IMG/VR virus record: IMGVR_UViG_3300013132_005564
Location: 1 to 64,000 of that record
Reading direction: 5' to 3' (one strand)
DNA length: 64,000 nt
Source of the DNA: a virus
Positions 50,426-60,340 of the stretch are shown here, piece after piece. How positions within the stretch are numbered: the stretch's first letter is position 1; the number at the start of each line of letters is the position of its first letter. The notes below the pieces were generated by a model. It was given only the letters and a program-made list of their open reading frames with translations, searched no databases and was not told where the DNA came from. The translations under genes and the position numbers were made by a program.

Positions 50426-50808
50426 ATGACGAAAATTTGTTAGCAATAACCACCGAGGTCGGCCACATGACGGCAGACCAGAAACGACAGATGCTGGGCC
50501 TGGACGGCGCTACGGCGGAGCAGATCGTCAAGCCGGCGGGCGAGGAGGACGTTTTCTACGTGACCGAGTCCAACCCCGGGGCGAAAAACATGGTCAGGTC
50601 AATGCGGGAGGGCATGGTCAGGGCTGGTCGCACCCCGGAGCAGAGAATGGCCATCATGTCCGCCGTCATTCCGTCAATAGCGAAGGCCCACGCCTCGCCG
50701 AGCAAGCCGATCGACACATACTCAACCGACGAGTTGGCAGAGGAGTCGGGAATGAAGATAAGGCAAATCCAGCAAAAACTCGCGGAGATGATCAAACGTG
50801 CAAAGTAA
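50422..50808 (+). CDS. Hypothetical protein with possible C-terminal HTH
   Basis: A 128-residue protein starting with GTG 50422, with GGAGG seven bases upstream and a GTGA overlap with the previous stop. Residues include EVGHMTADQKRQMLGLDGAT then AEQIVKPAGEEDVFYVTE. The last 35 residues (YSTDELAEESGMKIRQIQQK, then LAEMIKRAK) could form a helix-turn-helix. No known family is recognised. An open frame from 50104 is a shadow upstream of this start. Confidence 0.7.
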   Translation: MNDENLLAITTEVGHMTADQKRQMLGLDGATAEQIVKPAGEEDVFYVTESNPGAKNMVRSMREGMVRAGRTPEQRMAIMSAVIPSIAKAHASPSKPIDTYSTDELAEESGMKIRQIQQKLAEMIKRAK

Positions 50809-51373
50809 CCAAACTCACAACAAGGCCGACCCGCTCGGCGGGATAGTTCCACAGGAGCTCGTCACCGGGGACATCATGCGCGGGTACGGTCCGCGGCGAG
50901 GAAACCTGGAGCGCTTGCTTCGCTACTGGCGTCCGATAATGAAAAAGCCGGGCGGGTTCCGCAGGTGCAGGGTCATCCTCGCGGATCATCCGGAGCTTTA
51001 CCCCCTGAACAACATATGCGCATGGCTGCACCACGAGACGACCGGACTGTGGCCCAACGAGGGCTGCCACCACCCCGGCATGAAAAACTGCAGGAGGAAG
51101 ATGCGCGGCGTCGTGAACGGCTCGCTTTGGAGCGATGCCGATTTTGACGACCGCATCAGGAAGCTGACCAGCAGGGCGGCGAAGAAGAAGGACCTCAGGT
51201 CAAGCGGAGGCATAGACGCAGCGCCCCCGTACGAACCGTTCGTGCCCGTCATCACCGACGACGACTGGGACCACGCCTGGAAGGTAATGGACGACTTCGT
51301 GAAGATGGAGACCAAGTTCGTCGCATTCGTTTGCGACGACAACAACTGGGAGATGTTTGATTCGGATGTCTGA
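50798..51373 (+). CDS. Hypothetical protein with His/Cys-rich segment
   Basis: A 191-residue protein starting with GTG 50798 (GGAG ten bases upstream), overlapping the previous gene by 11 bases. Residues 40-105 read RLLRYWRPIMKKPGGFRRCR, HPELYPLNNICAWLHHETTG then LWPNEGCHHPGMKNCRRKM. Similar R-Y-W-x-G-x-x-x-RC...C-x-x-x-H-x-x-x-TG segments occur in phage head-region proteins of Actinobacteria. The Cys and His residues could bind a metal. The C-terminal 50 residues are acidic. Function is unknown. Confidence 0.75.
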   Translation: MQSNQTHNKADPLGGIVPQELVTGDIMRGYGPRRGNLERLLRYWRPIMKKPGGFRRCRVILADHPELYPLNNICAWLHHETTGLWPNEGCHHPGMKNCRRKMRGVVNGSLWSDADFDDRIRKLTSRAAKKKDLRSSGGIDAAPPYEPFVPVITDDDWDHAWKVMDDFVKMETKFVAFVCDDNNWEMFDSDV

Positions 51374-53456
51374 GGCGACGGAAACGATCGAGTGCTGCCC
51401 GAAATCCGGCGTGGTGGTGAGGACGGTGCTCCCGTCCACGGCCATTTCCAGGAACAACGTCTCGGCGCTCCCCCTGTCCGTGACCACGAGCAAGCAGAAC
51501 GCCGTCGAATTCAAATGCATACAGATGGCGAAATTCGGGCCAGAGGCGATAAGGGAGGGGTCCGAAGTTCGTTTCAAGGTTGGCCTGGTCGGGAGTCAAA
51601 CCGTTGTGGGCCGGGCGACGCAGGCGTTGGCCTCGGCGCTCACGCCGGGAAACATGTCCGTCGTCAGGAATCCCGGTAGGTCCGCCCTATGGTCAGCCGC
51701 CACGCCTGGCGGCGGGTCGGCACTGAGCGGCGTGGCGAATCCGCTGGCCAGGGCAGCCGCGGCGTCGGTGCCCAAGCCGGAGAGGGGTTTCAGGTGCCCG
51801 GAGGGGTTTCAGTTCGGTGGGCAGTTCACCGACAAGTATTTCTCCACGTGCGGGAAGAAGCTCTTCGCCCTCGCCTTGTCCCTACTGACTCGGGGCAGGA
51901 ACATCGAGGATCTCGTCGGAACCCGTTTGCCGCGACCGATAAGGGTATCCGGAACATCGGTGGTTCCGAGGGGGGAAATCGGCCAGTTGACTTTCGTCAG
52001 GGACCCGAACATAGAAATACCAAAGGTCGGGAGTCGCAACTTCGGTGCGTACAGGGAGGCGATCAGGAACGTCTCCTCGGAAATGGGCAAGTTTGACGAA
52101 ACGGTTTCTCGGTTGGTCAGGAGGGACGGGGTCGTGTTGACCCCGCTCGTTTCCCCGTCCGTGTTGCGAACCGTGCCAGACAATAGGAACATGGAGGGGG
52201 CGGCTTACGTCTCCTACGTGAAGAAGCCGCAGCAGATAGGGGGCAAAGAGCTCGGCATGTTTTCCAACAGCGGAATTGATGCGTTGGTGTACGTGCTCCC
52301 GAACGGCGGAACTCTGACGCTGAGAAAGACGAGGAACCTGAGCAACGGCGAGAGACGCAAACTCGGAAAACTCGTCGCACACGCCGAGGGAATGACCAAC
52401 TCCAACGACCCGGCGGCCCGCATAGAGCACATAGCGTCGGAGATGGACGGACCCGTCTCCTACGAGCAGGCTTTCGGGGACCTCAAATCCCCGAACGACA
52501 TGGTCACCGTGTCCGACCCGAAAACCAAGAAGCAGCGACAGGTCAGACGCTGGTACAGGGACTCATTCATGCTTGACGCACGCTCGAGTCAGGTCGGCTC
52601 CCGCGAGACGCAGATCGAGGACGAGGCCGGGATGATCGACGACCTGCGGTCGGCGATATCTCTCGTCAACGGCGGCGGGCAGATCGGCAACGTCTCCCCC
52701 GAACTCAGAATTCCAGCTCTAGAGATGAGCAGGTTCGCCGAGACCCGGAGGGTCAACAACAGGACGACGACCTACAAGCTCGGCAGGGATTCCATCAGCG
52801 CCATTTCGCCGTCACTGACGCACGAACACCTCGGCGTGATGACCGCAGCGGAGGTCCAGTCCCAGCTCGGCGCCCTAGCTCCGAGCGTTTGGTTTGCGGG
52901 GTCCGGCATCAGGCGACCGTACTTGATCTCGTACCCGACGGACTCGGACTCCATGGGTCGTCTCGCGAGGAACACGGGGCTGGACCTGGCGGATCCCGAG
53001 GACATGACGCGGCTGATGATCGCCGACCTACTGACCGACGTGATTGACCGGAATCCGTCAAACCTCTACACGGTCGGCGAGTACAGCAACAGGCGGACCT
53101 TCGGCGGTCCTGTCGCTTCGTCCGGCGGGGCGGGCCTGCTGCGCTCTGAGCTGCAGGGGAGGGTGGACCTGTCAAGGATCGCGCTCATGGCCGAGCTAGA
53201 GACTTCAATGTACAGGGAGTTCTTCATGAAGCTGAGGAAGGAGCAGAAGCGTCGCGCGTTGGCGTTGCTCGAGGAGATGCTCCAACGGGCCAGGATGTTC
53301 AGTTTCACGGAGTTCAAGAGAAGAATGTCCATCGACGGGAAGATGAGCGTTGCCGAACGCATCCACATGGACATAGTCGGCGCGATCTTTGATAACAGGT
53401 TGAGCACGCTTGAGGGTTCTTTGAAATTCCTAAGGAACGTGATCAATGGAATCTGA
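51366..53456 (+). CDS. Large hypothetical virion-type protein with RCPxGxxFGGQFTDxxxxxC module
   Basis: About 696 residues. I start at ATG 51366, which overlaps the previous stop; an upstream TTG (51357) adds three residues. At about residue 140 it has GFRCPEGFQFGGQFTDKYFS then TCGKKLF, a Cys module also seen in shorter form in the 3764-residue protein. A central region carries MEGAAYVSYVKKPQQIGG and LVYVLPNGGTLTLRKTRNLS. The C-terminus is helical and charged (MKLRKEQKRRALALLEEMLQ). An EDEAGMIDD sequence near base 52632 resembles the AGM linker but is not at an obvious domain edge. It has no DxDxD module. Probably a virion protein of the same set; no enzyme motif is found. Confidence 0.78.
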   Translation: MSEATETIECCPKSGVVVRTVLPSTAISRNNVSALPLSVTTSKQNAVEFKCIQMAKFGPEAIREGSEVRFKVGLVGSQTVVGRATQALASALTPGNMSVVRNPGRSALWSAATPGGGSALSGVANPLARAAAASVPKPERGFRCPEGFQFGGQFTDKYFSTCGKKLFALALSLLTRGRNIEDLVGTRLPRPIRVSGTSVVPRGEIGQLTFVRDPNIEIPKVGSRNFGAYREAIRNVSSEMGKFDETVSRLVRRDGVVLTPLVSPSVLRTVPDNRNMEGAAYVSYVKKPQQIGGKELGMFSNSGIDALVYVLPNGGTLTLRKTRNLSNGERRKLGKLVAHAEGMTNSNDPAARIEHIASEMDGPVSYEQAFGDLKSPNDMVTVSDPKTKKQRQVRRWYRDSFMLDARSSQVGSRETQIEDEAGMIDDLRSAISLVNGGGQIGNVSPELRIPALEMSRFAETRRVNNRTTTYKLGRDSISAISPSLTHEHLGVMTAAEVQSQLGALAPSVWFAGSGIRRPYLISYPTDSDSMGRLARNTGLDLADPEDMTRLMIADLLTDVIDRNPSNLYTVGEYSNRRTFGGPVASSGGAGLLRSELQGRVDLSRIALMAELETSMYREFFMKLRKEQKRRALALLEEMLQRARMFSFTEFKRRMSIDGKMSVAERIHMDIVGAIFDNRLSTLEGSLKFLRNVINGI

Positions 53457-56400
53457 CTCAACCTTCTCCAAGGTCGTTGACTCGGAAACCGGGACGACCT
53501 TCGCCGTGCTCGTGGCGTCGTCTGACGGGATTACGGCTCACGGTTCCATGAAACAGGGGGTGGAGTGGGCGACGTGGGTGAACAGGGGCGAGAAGTCAAT
53601 GGCCCGGATCGTTCGCTCGCTGGACCCCTCGCTGGAGATCACCAAGTTCGTCCCACTCAACGAGGAGAACATTCTCCTGAAGTCGTCGTCCTTCGGCACC
53701 ACGACCGCAAAGGAGCTGAGGGTGCATCTCGAGAGAAAATCGCTGGGCGAGGACCTGACGAAGGCCGCGGATCCCACCAACCCGCCCCAAAAAACGAACC
53801 CCGAGGGGGTGGATGAGCACCAGCCGGAACCGGAGTACGAGTCGCTCAGTTCCTGGATGATGTCGGACGTGGCGGTCAGCGAGTTTGACGTGCAGATAAA
53901 GCAGACGGCCGTGCACTTCAAGGCAATGCAGTTCATGCGAAACAGGAGGTTCTCGTCTTTCCTGTTGTCGGTTAAACAGACGAACGCGTCGCTCGTGAAC
54001 GGTAGTTGGGCGACGCGCCCGTCCCTCGCCCCCGCCATGGGCGACGTGCTCAATTCGTACGACCGAAAGACGAAGTTGCACGCCTCGGAGTCGCTCGGGT
54101 TGTCTGGGTACTTCAACAAGGCCTTGCCGATCGGCATGCGACAGCTGCCGCCGCCGCACCTCGTCAGAAACGCAGACAACGACGCCTACATCTACGAGGG
54201 AATCCCGTGGATCAACAGGGGCCGCGGGATACTCGATCCCACACCTGGCAACGCCGCCAGCGCCATCAGGAGTGGGGTCAGGGCCTTCGGCGGGAGAATG
54301 ACCGACATAGTCGACAGGACGAACAGGATTTCAAGACTGACCCGGAACGACGCCGAGAGGATGCGTCGTCTCGATCTGGTGCCGGCATCCAACGACATCG
54401 CCTCGTTGCTGCCGCAGGGCGAGGAAACTAGAGCCGCCATGGGCAGGATGCGCAGGAGACTGGCCAGTCTCGCTGACTCCGTCGCGCCGTCCGAAAGGAC
54501 GAGGGGGGACGGCGAAGAGGTCCTGACGAGAAGGCAGGCGAGGCGCAACGAAGAGGCCCTCGCGAGGGCCGGAATCAACCCCAGCGCAACAAGCTCACCC
54601 GACGAAGAGACCGCATCCGCCGGCATGAGGAAGGTGACCGGCGACGATCCGCAGGTGCCCGAAGTCGTCAATCTTTCCGAGAGAAGAAACGCGCAACCCG
54701 ACACGGAACTGACCGGGCTCGAAGAGACGGAATCCGGCAGGGTCGAGAGAGGCGCAAAACCCAGGTCCGACGGCAACGGGATGCTGAAGAACCTCCTGTC
54801 GAGACTCTCGAGGGGGTCAAAGCGAATCAATTCAGCAGATTCGCCCAACCCGCCAGAACTGGATGAGAGCGACGATTTGCCCGACTACGACGGTCCGCAG
54901 GTCGTGAAAGTATCCGATGATCCATGGCAAATGGATCCGGCGACGAGGGACATGCTTTTGGCGGCACTGAAGGACGCCGTTCCGGCGGGGACGTACGCCA
55001 CCTTCAGCTCGAGATTCGGGGAGGACGACCTGGACTGGCCCAATTTTTCGCCATCCGAGCAGTCGTCGCTGTTGCGCGAGCTGGGGTACCGCCGCGACGA
55101 ATTGCTCGACATCGTAACGGAGCTGATGACTCCCGAGTTTTCGGCAGACAAGGACTACAGAAGCGACGGGGTCGTCACCCCGGAATCGGTCATTGAGGCG
55201 ATCCGGAATGACTTCGTGTCGTTGAGGTCGGGCGGAGTGAACCTGTACGCCGACGTGATGGCGCTCGTGGCGATCAACGACATCCTCTCCTCGAAGGACC
55301 ACGAAACAGAGGCAAGGGCGTCCGCATGGAGGATGATTGACAACAGGAACAGGAGCGTCGTGTCCAGGAGGGCGGACATTCAGCGCAGGGACGTGAGGGA
55401 GGCGAGCTCCAGCAGAATTTCTGGGCCGGTCGGAGAAAGGACCGTGATCTCACAAACGGGGGGTCGGGGGTCCGACTCTTCGGTCCGCCGGGTCGCCCTC
55501 AGCAAGCTGAACCCGAGGGTTCTGGTCCTTGCCACGGTTCCCGTCGCCCCCGGCAGGTTGCTGAGCGACTACTCGGACGAAGAAAGGGCCGCGCTGCTCT
55601 CCAGCGCGACGCAGATGAGGGCTTCGATAGCCGAGCACCTCGCGAGGAAGATGGGTCTGCCGAGCGACACAGAACTATCCGAGGACGTCATAGCGAACTG
55701 GATGGCCAACAACTCGGACACGGACGGGTCAAAAATAGGCGTGTTCGCCCACAACCTCATCGTCCTCGACGATCTCGCAATCGCAGTCAATTCTGGCAAG
55801 CCGGGGAACGACGAATGGAACGCCCTGACCATGCCCGCGAGAGACAAGATAATCAGCAACGCAAACGTCGGATCGCGACCCGAGGTCGCAAAGACCAACC
55901 AAAGCCAGCGACGCCGCGGGCGGCCGACGAAATCGCCGGCTCCGCCACTTCCGCCGACCCCGCCAAACCAGACACCGCCGCAAACACCGGCAGGTCGCAC
56001 GCGCCCGCAGATCGGAATGACTCCGCCGAAGAACCGGATCGCCGACTGGCAAGACCCAACGCAGCCGGTCCCGGAAACGGTGGACGCCTCAACGCAGATG
56101 GTCACGATCGCCGGCGAGGACGGAGCGGAGAAGCAGGTCTTGCTCAGCTCCCTCGGCAGGCCGAACCAGTATGACTTCTCCAACACCGTTTCGGTCAAGG
56201 GGATTTCGTACGTAATGGAGAACCAGACCGGCCTGTACAGGGACCCGGTGACCGGGTTGTTCCTCGACGACTACAGCGGCATCCCGATAACCCTCGGCAA
56301 AACGGTCCCCCGGCCCAGGGAACTGGAACAGGTGAACCAGAAGAGGGGCGCACCGACGGTCAGCTACCCATCCATCCAATTGTCCGAAAAAAACAGCCAA

Positions 56401-58929
56401 AGCAGGGCGGGCCTAAATGGCGAAATGACCATGTTGGAGGCGTTCGCGCAGGTTTTTGGTTTGGACAAGGGGGACGCCGAGTCGCTGAAGCGCACCAAGC
56501 TATTCCTCGCCCCAGGCGTGTCGCCAGGGACGTCCATGGAAACGTTCCGTCAGGCGGCGCTCCTGTTCCTGATGACGAAACTCACCGGCGACGACATACC
56601 GAAAGGCGAGAGGCCCAACATCATGTTCCTCGACGTCGTAGACATCCCGGAAGGCTCGGACCTCATCGAGTCCTACCTGAGGCACGTAGGACGGGAGGAA
56701 GTCGCCGCGGCGTACGTCGCCGGGGGCAGGGATCCAAATTTCCTTGAAATAGACAGCACAAATGGGGACAATGCAAGGCAGGCGGCGAACCTAACGGCTC
56801 AACAGATCGCCCCGCCGCACTTGGCGGCTGCGACGAAAAAGCGCGACCGGTGGTCCAGGCACAGAACCCTCAACCACATCTTCGGCAGGGGCGAGAACGA
56901 TGATGACGCGCTGGTACCGGGCCTCTCCGAGACCGACAAGCCTCGGGTCGGAAAATTCATCTACGTGTTCCAGAACCCCAGTCGTTTCTCCACCGACGGC
57001 TACTCATACGCCAGGAACAACGATCAAAGCTCGACCGTCAACAGGATCGCAACAAAGGTGAACAAGGCAATACTGACCGACGATCCAAACGACTGGTTCG
57101 AGGCATTCGATGAGGTGGTCAGCGCCTACACGGCGACCCTCAGAAAGAGAGACGCCGCGCTGAGTGCGTGGAGGGGGGCCGCCGGGAGCGACACGAGGAG
57201 CAACAGGCCACGCAGAGAATTCGTGCTCATGGGCGAGATGGCGGAATCGCTCGAGACCATCCTCGCCGAGGTCTTCAGTCCGAACATGCACAAGGTGGAG
57301 AATGCTCTCCGCCTGAAGAAGTCGACAAGCGCCAAATACCAAAACTACATGGGCAACCTCAGGCGCACGAGCAGGACGGACAATCTGCGAAACGTGACAA
57401 TGCTCGATGACAGCGAGCTCGCGCCGCCAACCAACGCCGACGGGTCGCCCGCGGCCAGCAGGGGCCCGGGTGACATCATCGGAATGGTTGAAGCGCACCA
57501 GGCACTCGGTTTCGTCCCGCACGTGCCGATGGACGTCACGCCGACCAGCGACTACGCGCTGGTGGAGCTGAGCGACCGATCAATAGAGACATTGGCGGTC
57601 GCCCACGTCGCAATGGATACGTTGCTCGACCCCGAAACGGGCCAGCCGGTTTTCGAAGTCTACACCGACGTAGGTGGTCGCGTAAGCCGCGAGGATAGCG
57701 GTAGGAGGCGTTTCGCCCTGCACAACGCCCTGTACCATCTCGCCGGCTGGAAGGGTCGTCCGTTGTTGGTCACGGAGGACGAGTTTCAGAAGATTGTCGG
57801 ATCCAGTCAGGTGCCGAACCAGACGGAAAACGTGGATCGCCAGAGGCACGTCCCGGTCGGCTACCTCATAAGGAGGGGCATCTCGCAAGCGAAGTCCGGG
57901 AAGAGCACCCACCAGATGGCGCGCGAGCTCATATCTGGCACGCTCTACATTCCCCTTGAGGGTGGTGACGCGGGCGGGAAGGGCCTCAATTTTGCCAGAC
58001 CCAACCAGGGGATGACCAGTTTCGGGGGCACCGACCCGATGGGGGACATAATCCTTGCGGCCATACCCTCCACCGCCAGGGTCGCGTCAAGAACGCAAAT
58101 GGGGAGACTCCAAGATCAGTTGATGGACATGTACATGCATTTCTTCGACAACATCTCGCACTACTCGGGCATCGAAAAGACCATGCCGATAGACCTCGAC
58201 GCGGACAACGACCCCGACTGGAGCCACGACAACCGGGTCAACCCGTACTGGAGAAGCAACAGGGAAAACGCCGCCGCCGCCTACTACGTTCCGTGGGGAG
58301 GTATCGCGTCGCCGGGCAGATCGGGTGTAGCCCCCGTGAACAATGTAGGAGCAGTCGACGCATCGGATCCCGAGGCGCTCAGGGATCTCGCAAGAATGGT
58401 CATGGCCGCCGCCGCGCAGGGAACCTACGGAGAAGCCGAACGGGTGGAGGGGGATCCGCTGGGTGGGGGCGAGTGGTGGAACATGACAAGGGCCCAGGTG
58501 TTCGGATGGATGGTCCAAATGGAGATCCTCAAGTCAATGGAGATCGCGGCACTCAAGGCGGCCGGAAAGGTCCCGTGGAACGAGAAGATAGCCAACCTCG
58601 TGAGAGCCCAGGAAATCCTGTCGTTCCGGGGGGACGAGCTCATCCAAGGCATAATTTTCGGAATCGACGCCTACGGAGCAGACATAGACACGCCGACGAC
58701 CAACAACGCAGTTCTCCTGCGGGGCGGCAACCTCGGCAACCACTTGATGATCCTGAACCGAACCGCGATCGTCTTCATGGAACAACCCGTCACGCAAACG
58801 GGCGAACAGGAAGTGGTAGACGGCATCCGAAATCCTCTCGCGCGCGATCCAAAAGACCCGAGCAGGGTCTGGAACCCCTGGACAAATCAGTTCATAAAAG
58901 ACCCCGATTACAATGGGGGTGATAAATGA
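53446..58929 (+). CDS. Large polyvalent-type protein, 1827 residues, no recognised enzyme domain
   Basis: ATG 53446 overlaps the previous stop by 11 bases, with AAGGA ten bases upstream. Residues 1-200 look folded (TTFAVLVASSDGITAHGSMK; FDVQIKQTAVHFKAMQFMRN). Then LPPPHLVRNADNDAYIYEG with IPWINRGRGILDPTPGN (about 230-270) repeats the module of the 917-residue protein. AAM (Met 332) and AGM (Met 394) follow in a low-complexity stretch. After a Pro-rich linker near residue 850, the remaining 950 residues form folded regions I do not recognise (IMFLDVVDIPEGSDLIESYL; SDYALVELSDRSIETLAVAH; KSMEIAALKAAGKVPWNEKI). It is the longest protein here with only two linker motifs, so its C-terminal part may be one large product. 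Confidence 0.8.
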   Translation: MESDSTFSKVVDSETGTTFAVLVASSDGITAHGSMKQGVEWATWVNRGEKSMARIVRSLDPSLEITKFVPLNEENILLKSSSFGTTTAKELRVHLERKSLGEDLTKAADPTNPPQKTNPEGVDEHQPEPEYESLSSWMMSDVAVSEFDVQIKQTAVHFKAMQFMRNRRFSSFLLSVKQTNASLVNGSWATRPSLAPAMGDVLNSYDRKTKLHASESLGLSGYFNKALPIGMRQLPPPHLVRNADNDAYIYEGIPWINRGRGILDPTPGNAASAIRSGVRAFGGRMTDIVDRTNRISRLTRNDAERMRRLDLVPASNDIASLLPQGEETRAAMGRMRRRLASLADSVAPSERTRGDGEEVLTRRQARRNEEALARAGINPSATSSPDEETASAGMRKVTGDDPQVPEVVNLSERRNAQPDTELTGLEETESGRVERGAKPRSDGNGMLKNLLSRLSRGSKRINSADSPNPPELDESDDLPDYDGPQVVKVSDDPWQMDPATRDMLLAALKDAVPAGTYATFSSRFGEDDLDWPNFSPSEQSSLLRELGYRRDELLDIVTELMTPEFSADKDYRSDGVVTPESVIEAIRNDFVSLRSGGVNLYADVMALVAINDILSSKDHETEARASAWRMIDNRNRSVVSRRADIQRRDVREASSSRISGPVGERTVISQTGGRGSDSSVRRVALSKLNPRVLVLATVPVAPGRLLSDYSDEERAALLSSATQMRASIAEHLARKMGLPSDTELSEDVIANWMANNSDTDGSKIGVFAHNLIVLDDLAIAVNSGKPGNDEWNALTMPARDKIISNANVGSRPEVAKTNQSQRRRGRPTKSPAPPLPPTPPNQTPPQTPAGRTRPQIGMTPPKNRIADWQDPTQPVPETVDASTQMVTIAGEDGAEKQVLLSSLGRPNQYDFSNTVSVKGISYVMENQTGLYRDPVTGLFLDDYSGIPITLGKTVPRPRELEQVNQKRGAPTVSYPSIQLSEKNSQSRAGLNGEMTMLEAFAQVFGLDKGDAESLKRTKLFLAPGVSPGTSMETFRQAALLFLMTKLTGDDIPKGERPNIMFLDVVDIPEGSDLIESYLRHVGREEVAAAYVAGGRDPNFLEIDSTNGDNARQAANLTAQQIAPPHLAAATKKRDRWSRHRTLNHIFGRGENDDDALVPGLSETDKPRVGKFIYVFQNPSRFSTDGYSYARNNDQSSTVNRIATKVNKAILTDDPNDWFEAFDEVVSAYTATLRKRDAALSAWRGAAGSDTRSNRPRREFVLMGEMAESLETILAEVFSPNMHKVENALRLKKSTSAKYQNYMGNLRRTSRTDNLRNVTMLDDSELAPPTNADGSPAASRGPGDIIGMVEAHQALGFVPHVPMDVTPTSDYALVELSDRSIETLAVAHVAMDTLLDPETGQPVFEVYTDVGGRVSREDSGRRRFALHNALYHLAGWKGRPLLVTEDEFQKIVGSSQVPNQTENVDRQRHVPVGYLIRRGISQAKSGKSTHQMARELISGTLYIPLEGGDAGGKGLNFARPNQGMTSFGGTDPMGDIILAAIPSTARVASRTQMGRLQDQLMDMYMHFFDNISHYSGIEKTMPIDLDADNDPDWSHDNRVNPYWRSNRENAAAAYYVPWGGIASPGRSGVAPVNNVGAVDASDPEALRDLARMVMAAAAQGTYGEAERVEGDPLGGGEWWNMTRAQVFGWMVQMEILKSMEIAALKAAGKVPWNEKIANLVRAQEILSFRGDELIQGIIFGIDAYGADIDTPTTNNAVLLRGGNLGNHLMILNRTAIVFMEQPVTQTGEQEVVDGIRNPLARDPKDPSRVWNPWTNQFIKDPDYNGGDK

Positions 58930-59345
58930 TGTCGGACTCGGTCAATCAACTCACCCCGCTTGAGGTATCCGAGTACGTGGACGAGTACTCGGCGGTTGCC
59001 GAGATAGCAAAGTACCCGCCGTTCAGTCTGCCTCGGTCACCGAGGGAGTCCGAATTCCTGCTCGACTTATCCCGCGAGTTCGACGCGTTCGTCAACGGCG
59101 ACAAACCGTACGACTCCTACCAGTCCGTCCTTGACGAGTACGAGCCGGAGTTGGTGAGGGCGAGGGCGTGGAAGTCTTTGGGTTACGATCCGGTGCGCGC
59201 AACACGGGAGGCGATCAAGAAGGAGCTGGAGGAAACCGGGCTGGACCCGAAACACATGCCATACCGGACAGACAACGTGTTCGACTCCCAAGCAAAGGTT
59301 TTCGTAATTTTCGCAGAAAAAATCGTTCCCTGGGAGTTCCTGTGA
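58926..59345 (+). CDS. Hypothetical acidic protein, 139 residues
   Basis: ATG at 58926 overlaps the previous stop (ATGA); a second ATG follows at once (58929). GGGGG lies just upstream. Largely helical and acidic (TPLEVSEYVDEYSAVAEIAK; ESEFLLDLSREFDAFVNGDK; VRATREAIKKELEETGLDPK). No family is recognised. Coupled to both neighbours, so part of the same transcript. Confidence 0.7.
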   Translation: MMSDSVNQLTPLEVSEYVDEYSAVAEIAKYPPFSLPRSPRESEFLLDLSREFDAFVNGDKPYDSYQSVLDEYEPELVRARAWKSLGYDPVRATREAIKKELEETGLDPKHMPYRTDNVFDSQAKVFVIFAEKIVPWEFL

Positions 59346-60265
59346 AGGAGGAGGCCGGCAAGCAGGACGCGCTCAAGATAGCCAGGTACATGGGTTGCCG
59401 TGGCGCGCATCAGAACGACAAGGGCGAGTGGTTGCCGTGCGCTGACCCGGAGACGCTTGCGCGCCTTTCTTCGGCGGCGGAGGAGGACGAATGGCTGAAT
59501 CGTTACGAGAAGGACGTGTACACGGGCAACTCGTCCGCTGGCGGGCCGGCGACGAACGTCGACATGAACGGCAGGAAGAAGAGGGGGGTCAGACCGTTTG
59601 ACGTAGAGCCACCGGCGTTCGGCGAGAACAAGTCGGCGAACAACTACACCAAGCCAAAACTGAGAGAGGGCATAAAGAAGCGGATCATGGCCGGCTCGCA
59701 AGGCGGCAAGCCCGGGCAGTGGTCGGCGAGGAAAGCGCAGCTCGTGGCGCAGGAGTACAAGAAACGCGGCGGCGGCTACAGGGGGAAGAAGAGCAAGAAG
59801 CAACGCTCGCTCTCCAAGTGGACCAAGGAAAAGTGGACGACATCGGACGGTAAGCCGGCGATCCGCCAGGGTGGCACGAGGCGCTACCTTCCCGCCAAGG
59901 CCTGGTCCAAGCTGACCCCGTCCCAACGAGCAGCCACGAACAAAAAGAAGCGCGAGGGAAGCAAGAGGGGCAGGCAGTTCGTCGACAACACGCAGGCGGC
60001 GGCGAGGGCGAGAAAGACCTCCACAAAAGGACACACGCCGGTCATCGTTTACAAGTCGCTCGTCATGCAACGATTCGTCGAATCGGAGGGCAGGGGCCCA
60101 GGTCCGAGGAGGAAGAAGAGGGGCAAGCGTTGGGAAAAGCTCGCCGAACGAGGCCCGAGACAGATCGTTTCCACTCCCAATCTCGGTTTGACCTCAAAGA
60201 ACCTAAACGATGTTTCTCTTGAAATAAAACAACTGTTGACGGTTTCCAGGTTTTTGAAGCAGTAA
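59342..60265 (+). CDS. DUF5872-like basic protein with GCxG...PC module
   Basis: A 307-residue protein. I use GTG 59342 in a GTGA overlap with the previous stop and GGGAG five bases upstream; the longer open frame from 59168 is a shadow. The N-terminus has ARYMGCRGAHQNDKGEWLPC, a module also present at the start of the next protein. Residues about 110-225 follow a DUF5872-like pattern: GKPGQWSARKAQLVAQEYKK, KSKKQRSLSKWTKEKWTTSD, RYLPAKAWSKLTPSQRAATN and GRQFVDNTQAAARARK. The protein is very basic, which suits DNA contact inside the head. Function of the family is unknown. Confidence 0.8.
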   Translation: MKEEAGKQDALKIARYMGCRGAHQNDKGEWLPCADPETLARLSSAAEEDEWLNRYEKDVYTGNSSAGGPATNVDMNGRKKRGVRPFDVEPPAFGENKSANNYTKPKLREGIKKRIMAGSQGGKPGQWSARKAQLVAQEYKKRGGGYRGKKSKKQRSLSKWTKEKWTTSDGKPAIRQGGTRRYLPAKAWSKLTPSQRAATNKKKREGSKRGRQFVDNTQAAARARKTSTKGHTPVIVYKSLVMQRFVESEGRGPGPRRKKRGKRWEKLAERGPRQIVSTPNLGLTSKNLNDVSLEIKQLLTVSRFLKQ

Positions 60266-60282
60266 CATCAGCCCATCCGGGT

Positions 60283-60309
60283 TTGAAGTATTCTTGTCGG
60301 TACTATAAG
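60283..60309 (+). promoter_or_regulatory. Candidate promoter before the last large gene
   Basis: TTGAAG (60283-60288) and TATAAG (60304-60309) with a 15-base spacer, in the 75-base gap. The short spacer makes this tentative. Confidence 0.3.
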
Positions 60310-60340
60310 CGCGTTTCGGCGACGACCAGAACGGAAGACG

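Noticed and set aside
52614-52640. EDEAGMIDD in the 696-residue protein
   Set aside because: Resembles the motif but is followed by Ile and no domain edge is evident; left as ambiguous.
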